In this document: one piece after another, positions 21,893-33,545 of the stretch
Layout: the number at the start of each line of letters is the position of its first letter
Position numbering within the stretch: the stretch's first letter is position 1
From: Pollenia angustigena
Lineage: Eukaryota; Arthropoda; Insecta; Diptera; Polleniidae
NCBI GenBank assembly: GCA_930367215.1
Contig: OV884059.1
Location: 151,464,511 to 151,528,510 of the forward strand
Reading direction: 5' to 3'
DNA: 64,000 nucleotides
Made by a program: the position numbers and the translations under genes
The notes under the pieces: generated by a model
Databases searched by the model: none
What the model was told of the DNA's origin: nothing
Seen by the model: only the letters and a program-made list of their open reading frames with translations

Positions 21893-22750
21893 CTGTAGGT
21901 GTATTTATATTTTAATATAAAATATAAAAAAGGAGAAGAGGAAAGACAATTTTAATATACAAGAATTATATTTCATATTCTGGACACAAATGCAATTTTC
22001 TAGCAGCATTTTAAAAATTGCAGCAACAAAACTTTCAATTCTGTGTGATAACTGAGCATGTTGGAAAGTTTTCATGAAGTCACATTAGACATTTCAGGTA
22101 ACAAAACATCGATTTTGATAGTGGCACCTTAATATGAAATGGTGACTTGATGATAATGAATCAGTATAAGACTTAAAAGATTCGTTGAAAAAAAAAATTC
22201 AAATAAAATCCTAAGATTCTAAGAGCTTTTTAAGTGTTGCTGTTTGTTTAGATCCACGTTGTAAATCGAAATATTTAACAAGTGACCAATTTGAAAAATC
22301 TAAAATGGAATTACAAACTTATTTTCCAAAGCGACTGTGGAAAATTATATAGTTTCCAAAACAGGTACACAAGCTACCATTGAAAACAAATTAAAACTTC
22401 AAATGTTAAAATTTCGACTCGATTGCTCACATTAAGCAAGCCGCACACTATGTTACCGTTGAAACAACATTGAAGTTGTGTATAAGATTGTTAAGTGTGT
22501 GGGTTTGTTGTATGAAATTGTGTCTCGGTTGTAGGTTGTAGGTTTAAGTTTTTGGCAAGTTGTAAAGATTTGGAGTATGTTGTACAAATGTATTTAATTT
22601 TGTGTATATTTTCAGTGTGGTCATATAAAAAACCGTGCTCGAATTTAAACTTGCGTTTTAAATCGAAAATTCAGTAGGAATACGTGATTTTATTGAATTT
22701 TATGAAAGTTTGCCAGAACTCTGGAACTGCAAAAACTAAAACTATAAAAA

Positions 22751-23314
22751 ACAAGTAAGAAAGTATAGTCGGTCAAGCCCGACCATATGATACCCTACAC
22801 CACAGTATTTAAAAACACATCATGCTTATGCGTCTATGCAAATATGGATTTATCTATGTTTATAAACTTCATGAAAATCGGTTTGAAAGTTTGTGAGAGG
22901 CAGAAATTCCCCCTGCTTCCCCTTGTGGTCCTATTTTTTAAAAACTGTATAGCTAATGTGTCCCTATAGATATGGATCTATCTATGTTTTAAATTTCATT
23001 AAAATCGGTTTGATAGTTTCTGAGAGGAAGAAATTTCCCCCTATCTTCCCTCGTGGACCTACGGTTCGGCCCATTTTCAATAGGCTTGGTCCTTGTGCCA
23101 ATAAGAACCTATGACCCAAATTTTATCAAATTTTCTCCAAAACTGCCAGCCAGCCTGCCAGCCAGCCAGCCGGACGGACATCGTTAGTTCGACTCAGAAA
23201 GTGATTCTGAGTAGATCGGTATACTTTAAGGTGGGTCTAAGACCACTATTTTAAGGCGTTACACACATCAGCACAAATGCATAATACCCTCTCCACTATT
23301 GTGGTGTGGGTATT
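22751..23314 (-). mobile_element. Helitron-like repeat, family A, copy 2
   Basis: The reverse complement of the element at 7572: it starts on this strand with ACAAGTAAGAAAGTATAGTC and ends at GGTGTGGGTATT. The hairpin GGTCAAGCCCGACC sits near its 3' terminus. It interrupts the MITE at 22436-25238. Confidence 0.7.
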
Positions 23315-23398
23315 AAAAACGTTAGAAGCAAAAGCTAGAATAAATTGCTCCACTACAATGCAATGACTTTTACCTGATATCATCTTCACTCAAATATA

Positions 23399-25118
23399 TC
23401 TATATATCTATATATATAAAAATGAAAAATGTTTGTATGTTTGTGTGTTTGTTTGTTTGTTTGTTTGTTTGTTGGCTTATAGACTCCGAAACTACTGAAC
23501 CGATTTTCCTGAAATTTTTACAGTAACATCACGTGAGCCCTAAAAATAAAATAGGCTACTTATTTTTTCGATGGGGGCAGGGGAATTGTTACCCCCCATA
23601 GGATGCCAATATTTATTATCGCATATCTTAAGAGCCGCTGGACGCATTTTGCTGTACTTTTTGTAGTAGGATCTTCTGAGCCCCGAAATTGAAATAAAAT
23701 AGCAGCGGGGGTATTTGAATCCCCCAAAGGACGCCAATGTTTAACATCGCATATCTTAAGAACTGTTATAGTGAGAATGTTCAAACTTTCTAGAAGTCAC
23801 TCTTATGGTATACTACACTTTTGAAAATAAAAATAAAGCGGGTAGGCGCAGGGGGGGAAATACCTCCCATAGGATGCATACATTAAATATCGCTCAACTG
23901 AAGAACTATTAAAGGGAGAGTCTTCAAACGTGGTTTAAGCTACTATTATAGTAAACTATAAATTTTCAATATAAAAATGGGCGGGAGAGACAGGGGAGGA
24001 GCAGTACCCCTCATAGATAGAAATATTAATAAGAGCCACTGCACGCATTTTGTTGAAATATTTTTAGTAGGATCTTCTAAGTCCCAAAATTGAAATAAAG
24101 TAGCAGCGGGGGAAGTGGTTTTCCCCATAGGACGCCAATGTTTAATATCGCATATCTTAAGAACTGTTATAGTGAGAATGTTCAAACTTTGTAGAAGTCA
24201 CTCATATGGTATACTACACTATTGAAAATAAAAATAAAGCGGATAGGCGCAGGGGGGGAAATACCTCTCATAGGATCCATACATTAAATATCGCTCAACT
24301 GAAGAACCATTAAAGGGAGGGTCTTCAAACGTAGTTAAAACTACTATTATGGCAAACTTTAAATTTCAATATAGTAATGGGCGGGGTAGACAGAGGAGGA
24401 GCAGTTTCCCTCATAGATAGAAATGTAATGAAGAGCCGCTGCAAGCAATTTGTTGAACTTTTGGTAGTTGGATCTTCTGAGCCCCAAAATTGAAGCTAAA
24501 TAGCAGCGGGGGAAGTGTTAACCCCCATAGGACGCCAATGTTTAATATCGGATATCTTAAAAACTGTTATAGTGAGAATGTTCAAACTTTGTAGAAGTCA
24601 CAGTTATGGTATACTACACTTTTGAAAACAGAAATAAAGCGGGTATGCGCAGGGGGAAATATCTTCCATAGGATGCATATATTCAATATCGCTCAACTTA
24701 AGAACTATTGAAGGCAGAGTCTTCAAACGTGGTTAAAGCTTCTATTATGGTAAACTATAAATGTCAATATAGAAATGGGCGGGGTAGCCAGAGGAGGAGC
24801 AGTACCACTCATAGATAGCATTATTAATAAGAGCCGCTGCAAACAATTTGTTGAACTTTTGGTAGTAGGATCATCTGAGCCCCAAAATTGAAACCCCCAT
24901 AGGACGCCGATGTTAAATATCGCATATCTTAAGAACTGTTAAAGTAAGAATGTTCAAACTTAGTAGAAGTCACTCCTATGGTATACTACACTTTTGAAAA
25001 TAAAAATAAAGCGGGAATGCGCAGGGGAAAAAACATTCCATAGGATGCATATATTAAATATCTCTCAACTGAAGAAGTGGTTAAAGCAGTGTATCGAAGC
25101 GCACCGGGTTAAGCTAGT
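23399..25118 (+). mobile_element. Probable non-autonomous Helitron with 400-bp tandem repeats
   Basis: The start is a TCTATATATATAAAAATG run followed by a GTTTGTTTGT microsatellite and the phrase CTACTGAACCGATTTTCCTG. The end CACCGGGTTAAGCTAGT supplies a CTAG+T terminus of the Helitron type (CTRR, insertion next to T). Between them a unit of about 400 bp is repeated about 3.5 times: the marker AACTGTTATAGTGAGAATG begins at 23761, 24162 and 24562, and a variant at 24934 (spacings 401, 400, 372). No Rep/helicase gene is present. Short minus-strand frames inside the units repeat with them and are not genes. No target duplication is visible. Confidence 0.6.
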
Positions 25119-25580
25119 ATTTTTATAAAATGAAGTTGAGCACTAAAGTTGTACACAATGTTGTATAGTTTGTGCGCAAAACACACAACTTAGCTAAACA
25201 ATATGTTGTAACACCGGCAGCAAAGTGTGTGGCTTGCGTTAAAGTGGAAGAAAATAATGATATAATCTCAAAAAGGAATTACGTATTTATGTAAATGAGC
25301 CCATAAGCCCACAAAGCATTATTGTATTTGAGTATTGCAAAGCGAGTACATTTAACAACTTAAAGGGAGTAGCAGCATTACCAATTAGTGGTGATAACTA
25401 GATAATTTTAGGTGCTGGTGACCAGTTTTACTCTAATCACAGAAGTAACCTTTATGGTATCAATGCAGAAAAATTACTGTTATATCATTACAACATAAAA
25501 CTTATTTCTGAATTTTAAATACTTATAAATATGTAGCACATTTGTACATACAAAGTTATATAGACATATTTTAAAATTCA

Positions 25581-25793
25581 TATCGCCACCTAAAATGCAA
25601 AATAACGCAATAACACTTTTTATCAGTTAACAGGAGAAGCAAAAAACTTTTCAAAATCAATAACAACAAGGTGTACTTGGCGTTTGAATTTTTTTAATAA
25701 ACAAATTTTGTTTACTAAAACGAACCAAAATCAATCAAAAAGTCGATTTCGAATTGTTAAATGATACGTTGTTTTGCATTTTAGGTGACGATA
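25581..25793. mobile_element. MITE with TATCGCCACC ends
   Basis: Ends TATCGCCACCTAAAATGCAA (25581) and the complement of TATCGTCACCTAAAATGCAA (ending 25793) are about 27 bp and differ at two positions. An AACAGGAGA word lies at about 25630. The TATCG[CT]C start is shared with 26117-26376 and 38001-38178. Confidence 0.75.
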
Positions 25794-26116
25794 TATAAAT
25801 GCTAATACAAATTTTTTGTTGTTTGTTTTTCATTATAACTACAAATTTTTATAAATGAATTGTTTTTTCTGTTTAATAAATTTATTGATCTCAAACATTT
25901 CAATTATTTTTCCTGTAGTGAATTTAGATAAGTTAAGTTCAACTTCAGCTTCGATTCGGTGTAATTAAGTCAATTTGGACAAACTTTGGCTTTGGCAAAA
26001 CGCGTTTTTCGATTCGAACTTAAAGCAGTTTTTTTTTTTCTTAGTACTTTAGCAATACATTATTTTTCAATAAAATGTAAGCAAACACTTTCTCTTTTTT
26101 TATTTAAGAAATTAAA
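25794..26116. other. No feature recognised
   Basis: AT-rich linker between two MITEs. Confidence 0.5.
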
Positions 26117-26376
26117 CATATCGTCGGCCTAGAGTGTAAACCTGCTAACTCCCTTTTAACAAATTTTACAGGAGAGACAAAAATCTTTTTGTTATTCCTA
26201 TTTGCTGCTTAAGAGGAAAACCAAAAATATTGTTGATTTGACACACTTCAGAACTCAAATTCAAGAAACACTACATGCTGGTCGACGAGACATATCTTTC
26301 TCTACCATACGGCATTAAAATCTTAATTTACTTAAAAAGGGGATTTAGCAGGTTTACACTTTAAGCCGACGATATG
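26117..26376. mobile_element. MITE with CATATCGTCGGC ends
   Basis: Left end CATATCGTCGGCCTAGAGTG and right end whose complement is CATATCGTCGGCTTAAAGTG extend for about 37 bp through AAACCTGCTAA. The word TTTTACAGGAGAG lies at 26164-26176. A shorter relative lies at 38001-38178. Confidence 0.8.
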
Positions 26377-26399
26377 TATTTATGTTTTAAGGCAGAATT

Positions 26400-26800
26400 A
26401 GTCTTTACTTTCTGTTCTGTTACGAATCAGCTGAATGGTTTTTGTTATTAAACAGCCTGTGCAATTGATTAGTTTTTCTGGTCTATTGCGGTCCAATTTC
26501 TTAAAACCAAAAACTTGTTAAGTATGTAATTGTAAGTGACAGCAAAAAATAATAATAAAAAATACATTCATATTTTTATTGAGCAAAACTGTTTTCTGAT
26601 TTTAAGAATTCATAAAATTTAATTTCTTCAAATTTATGTGTATTAAAGTTATTGAAATAAAACAATGGACGGTGAAAAACTAATAAATTTGTCATTAATG
26701 GCTGGTAAGTTGCTACAGAAAAAGTAAATATTGCAATTTCGTAACAGAACGGCACGGAACAGAACAGAACAGAAACAGAAAGTAAGGACTAAATCTGCCT
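26400..26800. mobile_element. PIF/Harbinger-type MITE with AGGCAGAATTAG ends
   Basis: The ends AGGCAGAATTAGTCTTTACT and the complement of AGGCAGATTTAGTCCTTACT extend through TTCTGTTCTGTTACGAA. TTA flanks both sides (26397-26399 and 26801-26803). An AGAAC expansion near 26755-26775 lengthens the right arm. It is 401 bp and non-coding. Confidence 0.8.
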
Positions 26801-27202
26801 TTATTATTTCAAACCAAACATCGAAACAAGGTACAAACAATTACAAGCCACCTTAACAACACGTTTTTGCGATACGATTAAAGTCTATTGCCTTTAAAAT
26901 ATTTGAGATTTGTATCGAGGGTTAAGAACAAATAAACAAATAAAATAAACAATTGGCTTTATTGATCTCTTAACCCTCAAATCTTTAATTCAGATTAATG
27001 CAAAGTAAGTCGCAAATATTTGGAACTCTGAACTATTCTCCAACTCCATTCAGTCAAGTTACACAGCAAAAGGGAAGAATGTATAAAGAAGGATTGCATG
27101 CGTCGCATGCGTCTTGCAAATAAGGTCAATAAAGTATCAAACGCATTGAAGTCGTGGTGTAGACCTTCAATTTGAAAATTTAAAAAATTTATTATCTCTT
27201 AT
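26801..27202. other. Linker with a small inverted repeat
   Basis: GAGGGTTAAGA near 26918 is inverted as TCTTAACCCTC near 26969, giving a short hairpin of unknown meaning. Nothing else was recognised. Confidence 0.35.
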
Positions 27203-27902
27203 TATACCCACACCACAATAGTGGAGAGTGTACTATGGATTTTTGCTGAAGTGTGTAACGCCTTAAAATAGTGGTCCTAGACCCACCTTAAAGTATGCCG
27301 ATCTACTCAGAATCACTTTCTGAGTCGAACTAACGATGTCCGTCCGGCTGGCTGGCTGTCCATGTAACCTTGTACGCAAAGTACAGGTCGCAATTTTAGA
27401 TATAATTTGATAAAATTTGGGTCATAGGTTCCTATTGGCACAAGGACCAAGCATATTGAAAATGGGTTGAATCGTAGGACCACGAGGGAAGATAGGGGGA
27501 AATTTCTTCCTCTCTGAAACTATCAAACCGATTTTAATGAAATTTAAAACATTGATAGAACCATATCTATATGGACACAAAATATATAAATTTTTAAATA
27601 AATCGGACCACGAGGGGAGATAGGGGCAATTGCTGCCTCTCAAAACGATTTTAATGAAATTTAAAACATAGATAGATTCATATCTATAGGGACACATTAG
27701 CCATACAGTTTTAAAAAATAGGACCACAAGGGGAGGCAGGGGGCAATTTCTGCCTCTCACAAACTTTTAAACCGATTTTCCTGAAGTTTATAAACATAGA
27801 TAATTCCATATTTACATGGACACATAAGCATGATGTGTTTTTAAATACTGTGGTGTAGGGTATCATATGGTCGGGCTTGCCCGACTATACTTTCTTACTT
27901 GT
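27203..27902 (+). mobile_element. Helitron-like repeat, family A, copy 3
   Basis: A longer copy of the 7572 element, from TATACCCACACC to the hairpin GTCGGGCTTGCCCGAC and the CTTGT end. The central AATTTCTGCCTCTCA-type module is present three times here, against two in copy 1. The family B element starts at the very next base. Confidence 0.75.
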
Positions 27903-29463
27903 TATACCCTCCACCACAATTAGTTGTGAAGAGGGTATATTCAGTTTGTCATTCCGTGTGAAACTTTTTTACTATTCATCCCAGACCCTATAAAGTATAT
28001 ATATTCTGGGTCCTTGAGTAATTTTAAGTCGATTTAGCCATGTCCGTCCGTCTGTCCGTCTGTCCGTCTGTTGAAAACACGCTCACTTTTGAAAAACTCA
28101 AAAAAAATCAACAAACTTGGTGTCAAATTGCTTGTAGTTATCCTAAGCAGTTTGGGATTGAAATTCAGCAAAATCGGTTCAATAGGATCTGAGCTATGAA
28201 TCAAAATGTGGAACCACCACCTAAAAAAAATTGATAATTTTGTTACAAAAACTAACATAAATGGTGGAAAAATGCACAGAATGATATACAATTTCGCAAC
28301 GATTCGTGTTATTCAACTGGAAATCACGCTGTGAAATTTCGTGAAGATCCGTCAATAATTTACCCTAGGCCCCATATAAGCCCTACTCCCGGAAAACAGT
28401 ATATTAAGCCTAAAACCCTAACTAACAATGCTATCATTACAAATTTTGGCAAATCACAGTTACATAGGACTAGAAATTAAACTGTTAAGTTTCGTGAAGA
28501 TCGGTCCATAATTTACCATAGGCCCCATATAAAACCTACTTCCGGAAAACAACTTAGTACGCCTAAAAACGTAAAAAATAATGCTATCATAACAAAGTTT
28601 GGTACATCAAAGTTTTATAGAACTAAAAATAAATCTTTGAAATTTCGTGAAGATCGGTTCATAATTTACCATAGGCCCCATATAAACTTTACTCCCGGAA
28701 AACAACTTAGTACGCCTAAAAACGTAAAAAATAATGCTATCATAACAAAATTTGGTACATCAAAGTTTTATTGGCGAGAAATAAAATTGTGTTATTTCGT
28801 GAAGATCGGTCCATAACTTACCCTGGGCCCCATATAAACCATACTCCCGGAAAACAGTTTAGTACGCCTAAATCCGTAAAAAATAATGCTATCATAACAA
28901 AATTTGGTACAGCAAAGTTTTATAGGGCAAGAAATAAAACTGTGTAATTTCGTGAAGATCAGTCCATAATTTACCCTGGGCCCCATATAAACCCTACTCC
29001 CGGAAAACAGTTTAGTACGCCTTAAACCGTAAAAAATAATGCAATCATAACAAATTTTGGCTCGTCACAGTTTTATAGGACTATAAATGATACTGTGAAA
29101 TTTCGTGAAGATCGGTACATAATTTACCCTAGGCCCCATAGAAACCGTACTCCCGGAAAACAGTTCAGTACACCTAAAACCATAATTAATAATGCTATCA
29201 TAACAGAAATTGGTACGTCATAGTTTTAAAGGACTAGAAATGACGCTGTGAAATTTCGTGATGATCGGTCCATAATTTACCCTAGGCCCCATATAAACCC
29301 TTCTACCGGAAAACAGTTTGGTTGCCTTAAACCATAATTAATAACAAATCGTCACAGTTTAAGATTATAATAACATCATACAGATATTACTCCTTAAACA
29401 TTCGAACTGTCGGTGGAGGGTATCAAAGATTCGGCACAGCCGAATATAGCACTCTAACTTGTT
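27903..29463 (+). mobile_element. Helitron-like repeat, family B, copy 1
   Basis: It starts TATACCCTCCACCACAATTA, with the first 37 bp able to pair as TATACCCT/AGGGTATA. It ends with the hairpin ATTCGGCACAGCCGAAT, then ATAGCACTCTAACTTGTTT. The body includes GTCCGTCCGTCTGTCCGTCT and a tandem array at 28329-29370. Copy 2 is at 33859-34652. The same start, hairpin and CTTGT end rules as family A indicate a common transposition mechanism. It encodes nothing. Confidence 0.7.
28329..29370 (+). repeat. 153-bp tandem repeat, about seven units
   Basis: The marker TTTCGTGAAGATC or a close variant recurs at intervals of 153, 153, 153, 152, 153 and 153 bp (units starting at 28329, 28482, 28635, 28788, 28940, 29093, 29246). 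Each unit also has CCCCATATAAAC and GGAAAACAG. The last unit is incomplete. The sister element at 33859 has only about two units. Frames in the array are shared between units and are not genes. Confidence 0.9.
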
Positions 29464-29577
29464 TTTTTATTTCTTTTCAATATAATATTTTTCTTAGTTC
29501 TTATGCAGAAAATAAGCATTTTAGATTACTGTGTTTGCTGAAAAAAACTCTAAAAAATTGTTTGCGTATTAACAGAT

Positions 29578-30055
29578 CCCTAGAGGGAAGCGAACTGACA
29601 CCAAAGTAGTCCTGTGCTAGGTCATTGGTGGTAGAGACCGGTTCTAGTTTTAACACTTTATATGAATAAGACCTATCACTTTTACATGTGGTTGTCATTG
29701 GAGGGGGTCAATTGACACCATTTAACCAGTCACAAATCTATACTCAATGGACGTGTTTAGTGACAGTTACTAAAATGTACTATTATTTCAATACGATGTA
29801 GTATTATTTCCATAAAACAAGTCCTAGAATTAAATTCAAGAGCCAAATTTAAGAAACTCCTAAAAAAATGTATCACACCAACGGTGAAGACTGTACTGTA
29901 ATTCATTACTTTTTCTACCTTTTTGTTCTCCATAAACCAGTTACATAATTGGTTCTCCTTTCACTGGTCATGAGTTCTTTCTTTTTGTACCTGTTCTATT
30001 TCTACAACTCCCAGGACCAGTCTGTGGGACCAATTGACACAAATTTCCCGCAGGG
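29578..30055 (+). repeat. Dispersed repeat R3, copy 1
   Basis: It starts CCCTAGAGGGAAGCGAACTG and ends CAAATTTCCCGCAGGG. The termini CCCT...GGGAA and TTCCCGCAGGG are loosely inverted, suggesting an old MITE. Other copies lie at 44671-45045 (3'-truncated) and 62723-63198. It is non-coding. Confidence 0.65.
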
Positions 30056-30137
30056 GATGAATATCGTCAATAGCGATATGCCACCAAACCTTCAGTTACG
30101 ATGATATATCGATACCGACATCGGTATTGGTTACATC

Positions 30138-30760
30138 CAGGGCTGTGGAGTCGGAGTTAAGGTTTTTGTACCGGAGTCGGAGTCAAAGTACCCACAAACT
30201 CTCTCGACTCCGACAGAAAAAAAGGACCAGTCTACGTTACATATGCAAATTACTTCATTAAAGCTCAATGCGGCAGGTGTTACAATTAATATATAGACTC
30301 AAAACTTTTACAGAATTTTTTGTTGCTATAATATATTATATAACCATTTAAAAGGTACTGCTTTGTTCAATTTTGCTCTTTTATATTTATGTTTTTTTAA
30401 TCAATAATTTAAAAATCCTAAAGTTTTATTGCATGCGACATTAGCTTATTTTAATATGATCATTTTGCGCCTAACAATACATAGATTGGTTCTAAAATTA
30501 CAAAGCTACAGAAGACTTAGTAAATTAACCCACATAGAAATGAAATAGTTTTAAGCTATTTTAAATATTGATTGTAACTAAAAATTTACATAATTAGCTA
30601 TCAGATTCATTTGGTCACGACTTTGTTGAAATTTTGTCACGTAGTGTAATTAGCATCAAGGTAAGAGTAGGAGTTGGAGTAAGAGTCGGAGTCCGTATTA
30701 AAAAAATTGCAGCGGGTGGAATCGGAGTTAGAATTATTTCTTGACGACTCGACAGCCCTG
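30138..30760. mobile_element. hAT-type element with CAGGGCTGTGGAGTCGG ends
   Basis: It begins CAGGGCTGTGGAGTCGGAGT and ends GACGACTCGACAGCCCTG. GGAGTC-type words are repeated near both ends, as expected for subterminal transposase-binding repeats. The flanks GTTACATC and GTTATTTC match at six of eight positions. A relative with the same ends is at 51252-51630. It has no transposase. Confidence 0.75.
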
Positions 30761-30923
30761 GTTATTTCCCTAATTTAAACGTTTTGGCATAAAACATGTA
30801 TTTGCACAAAACTCCGGCCCCTAGCTTCATACTTGTAATCAAGTTAATATTTTTTTCAAGTGCCTGCAAGACTTTTTAAATTTACGCATATTGACAAGTT
30901 TTTGACATAATTCGGACTTTTCT

Positions 30924-31825
30924 ACACTGAAAGACTTTTCTTCACAGATCCAATGGATTTTGACATTAATCCAATGAAAAATTACATTAAAAGTCAGCCT
31001 ATGTAACCTTCATTAAATTAATGAAGAATGTTACATTAGCCCCCCTTTAATGAAATGTTTCATAAAACCAATGAAAGTGTGAATTTTTTTTAATGTCAAA
31101 CGTTTAAAGAAATTTTTTTATTATTTTAATATAAATGTTTTTATATTGGAATGAAATTTTTTATTTATTTTATCCATTTTTTCAATGTGCGTTTTGAGTT
31201 GTTGTGAGTTTTATTATTTTTTTTTTTATTCCTGTTTCAAATCATCAAGTTTAATTAATTTTATTTAATTTTTATATTTCGTTTATATCCTTTTATGTTC
31301 TACTTTCACTAGCTAACCTTTAAGTCAATTGTACTTAACTCATTTTCCAGCCCGCGACGACCTTCATCTGCCTTTTTTCCATTTGTCTGGCTTGTACTAC
31401 TGCGTAAATTTTGTGTGTTTAAATTAACAATTTAAAATAATTTGAGAATATTTTACTCTTGTTTTTTCGCTTTGTTTGTTTTTGAACCCAAATATTTCTT
31501 ACATTTAGCTAAAATCAGTATTTTGTTATCGTAATGAATTTTTTTCACTAATGTCATGAAACATTAAAATTTTAAATTTTTTTCATAACTTTTCATGTCT
31601 CCCGCTAAAAATTAATTAAAAAAACGGTTTTACAACAGTTATAGGAAGCACATTTTTAAGTTATAAGTATTTTGAAGTTTAAGAATCTTATCTTGTTTTC
31701 ATTGTTTTAGTAACATTTTTCATGGAAAATATGAAGTAACAAAAGATTAATTTATTTATTAACTTAAAAAAATTTGAATATTTTAATTAATTCATTAGAT
31801 TTATAAAGCATAATTCTTTCAGTGT
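30924..31825. mobile_element. MITE with TACACTGAAAGA ends
   Basis: The left end ACACTGAAAGAC at 30924 faces CTTTCAGTGT ending at 31825. The left half is rich in ATTAATG and CATTAA words. The 902-bp body is otherwise AT-rich and non-coding. Arms are only about 14 bp, so the call rests on the ends alone. Confidence 0.5.
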
Positions 31826-33423
31826 AGATTTTATTAGAAGAAAAAGCTGTCGAGATCGTTCATGGAAACAAAACCTTCACTTAAAACAAAGCATTAACTA
31901 CCTAAAATTTATGCAAATTTCTTAATCAAATACCATTAAATGTGTTTAATTACAAAGTCAATCTTAATTTTAATGTAAATTGTCCATAACCGTACACGTG
32001 TGTGTCAAAAGAATGAGTATGAATACATAAATGAATGAATGTAAATTTGTGTTAAGTTTAATTGTAATGACTAATAAATAATGCATTGACATCAATTGGG
32101 TCAACTGCGTTACAGTTACTGTCAAATAAAAGGGTATAAATTTGACATTTAATTGACATGTACAAATATTCAGAGAGGGAGAGTACACATGCAATCAGAA
32201 AATTTAAAACACAAGAACAACTTGCACAAGTACAAACACATTGCAGAACTTAATACATTATTGAACACATCATCATCTTATATTTCAGTAGCAATGAAAA
32301 TTTTAACTAAAGCCACCACGTATTTTGAGATACAAAGTATATTTTACTCAAGAGTAAATATAAATAAATGTTCAATTTACATACGAGGACGATGAAGTGA
32401 TGGAGAGATATTCTTGCTTCCTTGTGTTTGGAGTGAAAGCGAAGCATTTCTTCTACATTACGTTGATCACACTTTCAATAAAACCACAAATTTTCATTTT
32501 AAAAGATTTAAATACAGATTTTCTTTATCCACCATGGACACATTTTGTGAAGTGTTAGATGAAAATGCTATAAATTAATTTAAAACATTTTCTAAATGAA
32601 ATGAGAAATTATTTTAACTTTTTATTGTAGTAACAAGAGTTTGTATGTAGGAGAGTAAGAGCCATGGCAAGTGGGTGTCATGACTACGTGGCAATGCGAA
32701 AGGATATCCCACAAACACAAAAATTAGATAAAATCTCAGCAGGATTGTATAGAAATTTATTGTGCTGATTTTATTATTTTTATTTTTGTGGTAACTTGTG
32801 ATTTTGGTCATTTGAACTCTAACCATTTTTTGTTTATAAAAGAATCCTTTCTGTTGCCATCTTCTTTTAATTTTAGTGTTTTGTGTGCCATGAATTTTTA
32901 TAAGGGGTTTTGGAGGGATGGTGAGAAAAATAGTAAAAGGAAAAATACTTGTGAGTCGTTGTTATTTTAGGTAACAGAGAACATTATTTTTCATTGTTCT
33001 CACGAGCGAAAGTGTCAGGTTTGTCAATAATTGAACAGTTTTTATTTTACAAAGCAAATCATAAGAATTTTAAAATCGAGTTTAAGTGGACAAAGAAATA
33101 TAAAAAAAAAATTATGAACTAAAAATAATTAAATGCGTAAAAATTTTTTAACAAAAATTTTAGTAAATAAGAAGTTAATAAAAATTGAAAATCTGAAAAA
33201 TTTAACAATGAAAATGAATAAACTGAGTATTAAGTAAATAAATAGTTTCCTTATTTATCCTTTTTTGGCAACTTTTTTAATCAAGCTTTTGTTAAAAATT
33301 AAAATTACAAAAAGTAAGAACGTAATATTTTCGCCAAATTAAAGAATCATTAAAAGAGGAAATCAAACCATCACTAGCATCAAAAATTCAATTATATGTT
33401 TTTATTTACTATATTTTTGTTTG
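31826..33423. other. 1.6 kb without recognisable features
   Basis: Several 60-80-codon frames (for example 32153-32395 plus and 32614-32826 minus) show no known domain or codon pattern. No transposon ends were seen. Confidence 0.5.
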
Positions 33424-33545
33424 TGCTCTAAGCTATAATATGTTTATTGTTGGTTTTTTTTAAGCTTTGATATCCTTGCAAATAAAACTTTTTTGAGTGT
33501 TTGCAATTCTCATTCAGTCTGCAGTTTTGTTTGCTAATTTCGTTT
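33424..33545 (+). repeat. R1 fragment
   Basis: The words AAGCTTTGATATCCTTGCAA and AGTGTTTGCAATTCTCATTC match the middle of the R1 units at 15832-16260 and 53216-53660. Confidence 0.55.

Larger units (their letters stand above)
22436..25238. mobile_element. MITE inserted in the hAT relic, itself interrupted
   Basis: The left end GCAAGCCGCACACTATGTTA faces a right end with complement GCAAGCCACACACTTTGCTG. TTAA lies just outside on both sides (22432-22435 and 25239-25242), which may be the target duplication with one extra base at the right. Without the two inner insertions the element would be about 500 bp. Inner words such as TTGTGTATAAGATTG and AGTTTGTGCGCAAAAC are non-coding. Confidence 0.65.
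22180..25519 (+). pseudogene. hAT transposase relic split by nested insertions
   Basis: Two separated pieces on the same strand look like the C-terminal half of one hAT transposase. The first (about 22230-22340) reads VCLDPRCKSKYLTSDQFEKS, matching the LDPR...K block before the dimerisation region. The second (about 25340-25517) reads NNLKGVAALPISGDN, then after stops NAEKLLLYHYNIKLISEF with a terminal TAA, in the manner of the hAT C-terminal dimerisation domain. The first and last parts are separated by a MITE that contains two Helitron-like elements. Stops and frame breaks show that the gene is dead. It is a diagnosis from short motifs, so exact limits are uncertain. Confidence 0.6.

Noticed and set aside
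23540..24185. Series of similar minus-strand frames
   Set aside because: They are copies of one chance frame within the 400-bp tandem repeat.
23399..25118. CRISPR-like array
   Set aside because: Units of about 400 bp without short regular spacers in a eukaryotic context are transposon tandem repeats.
28034..28291. 85-codon frame also present at 33937-34233
   Set aside because: It is conserved only because both lie in family B Helitron-like copies, and it has no domain.
28329..29370. Tandem array as a possible CRISPR or coding repeat protein
   Set aside because: The 153-bp period could suit coding, but stops occur in all frames and the array is confined to a non-coding element.
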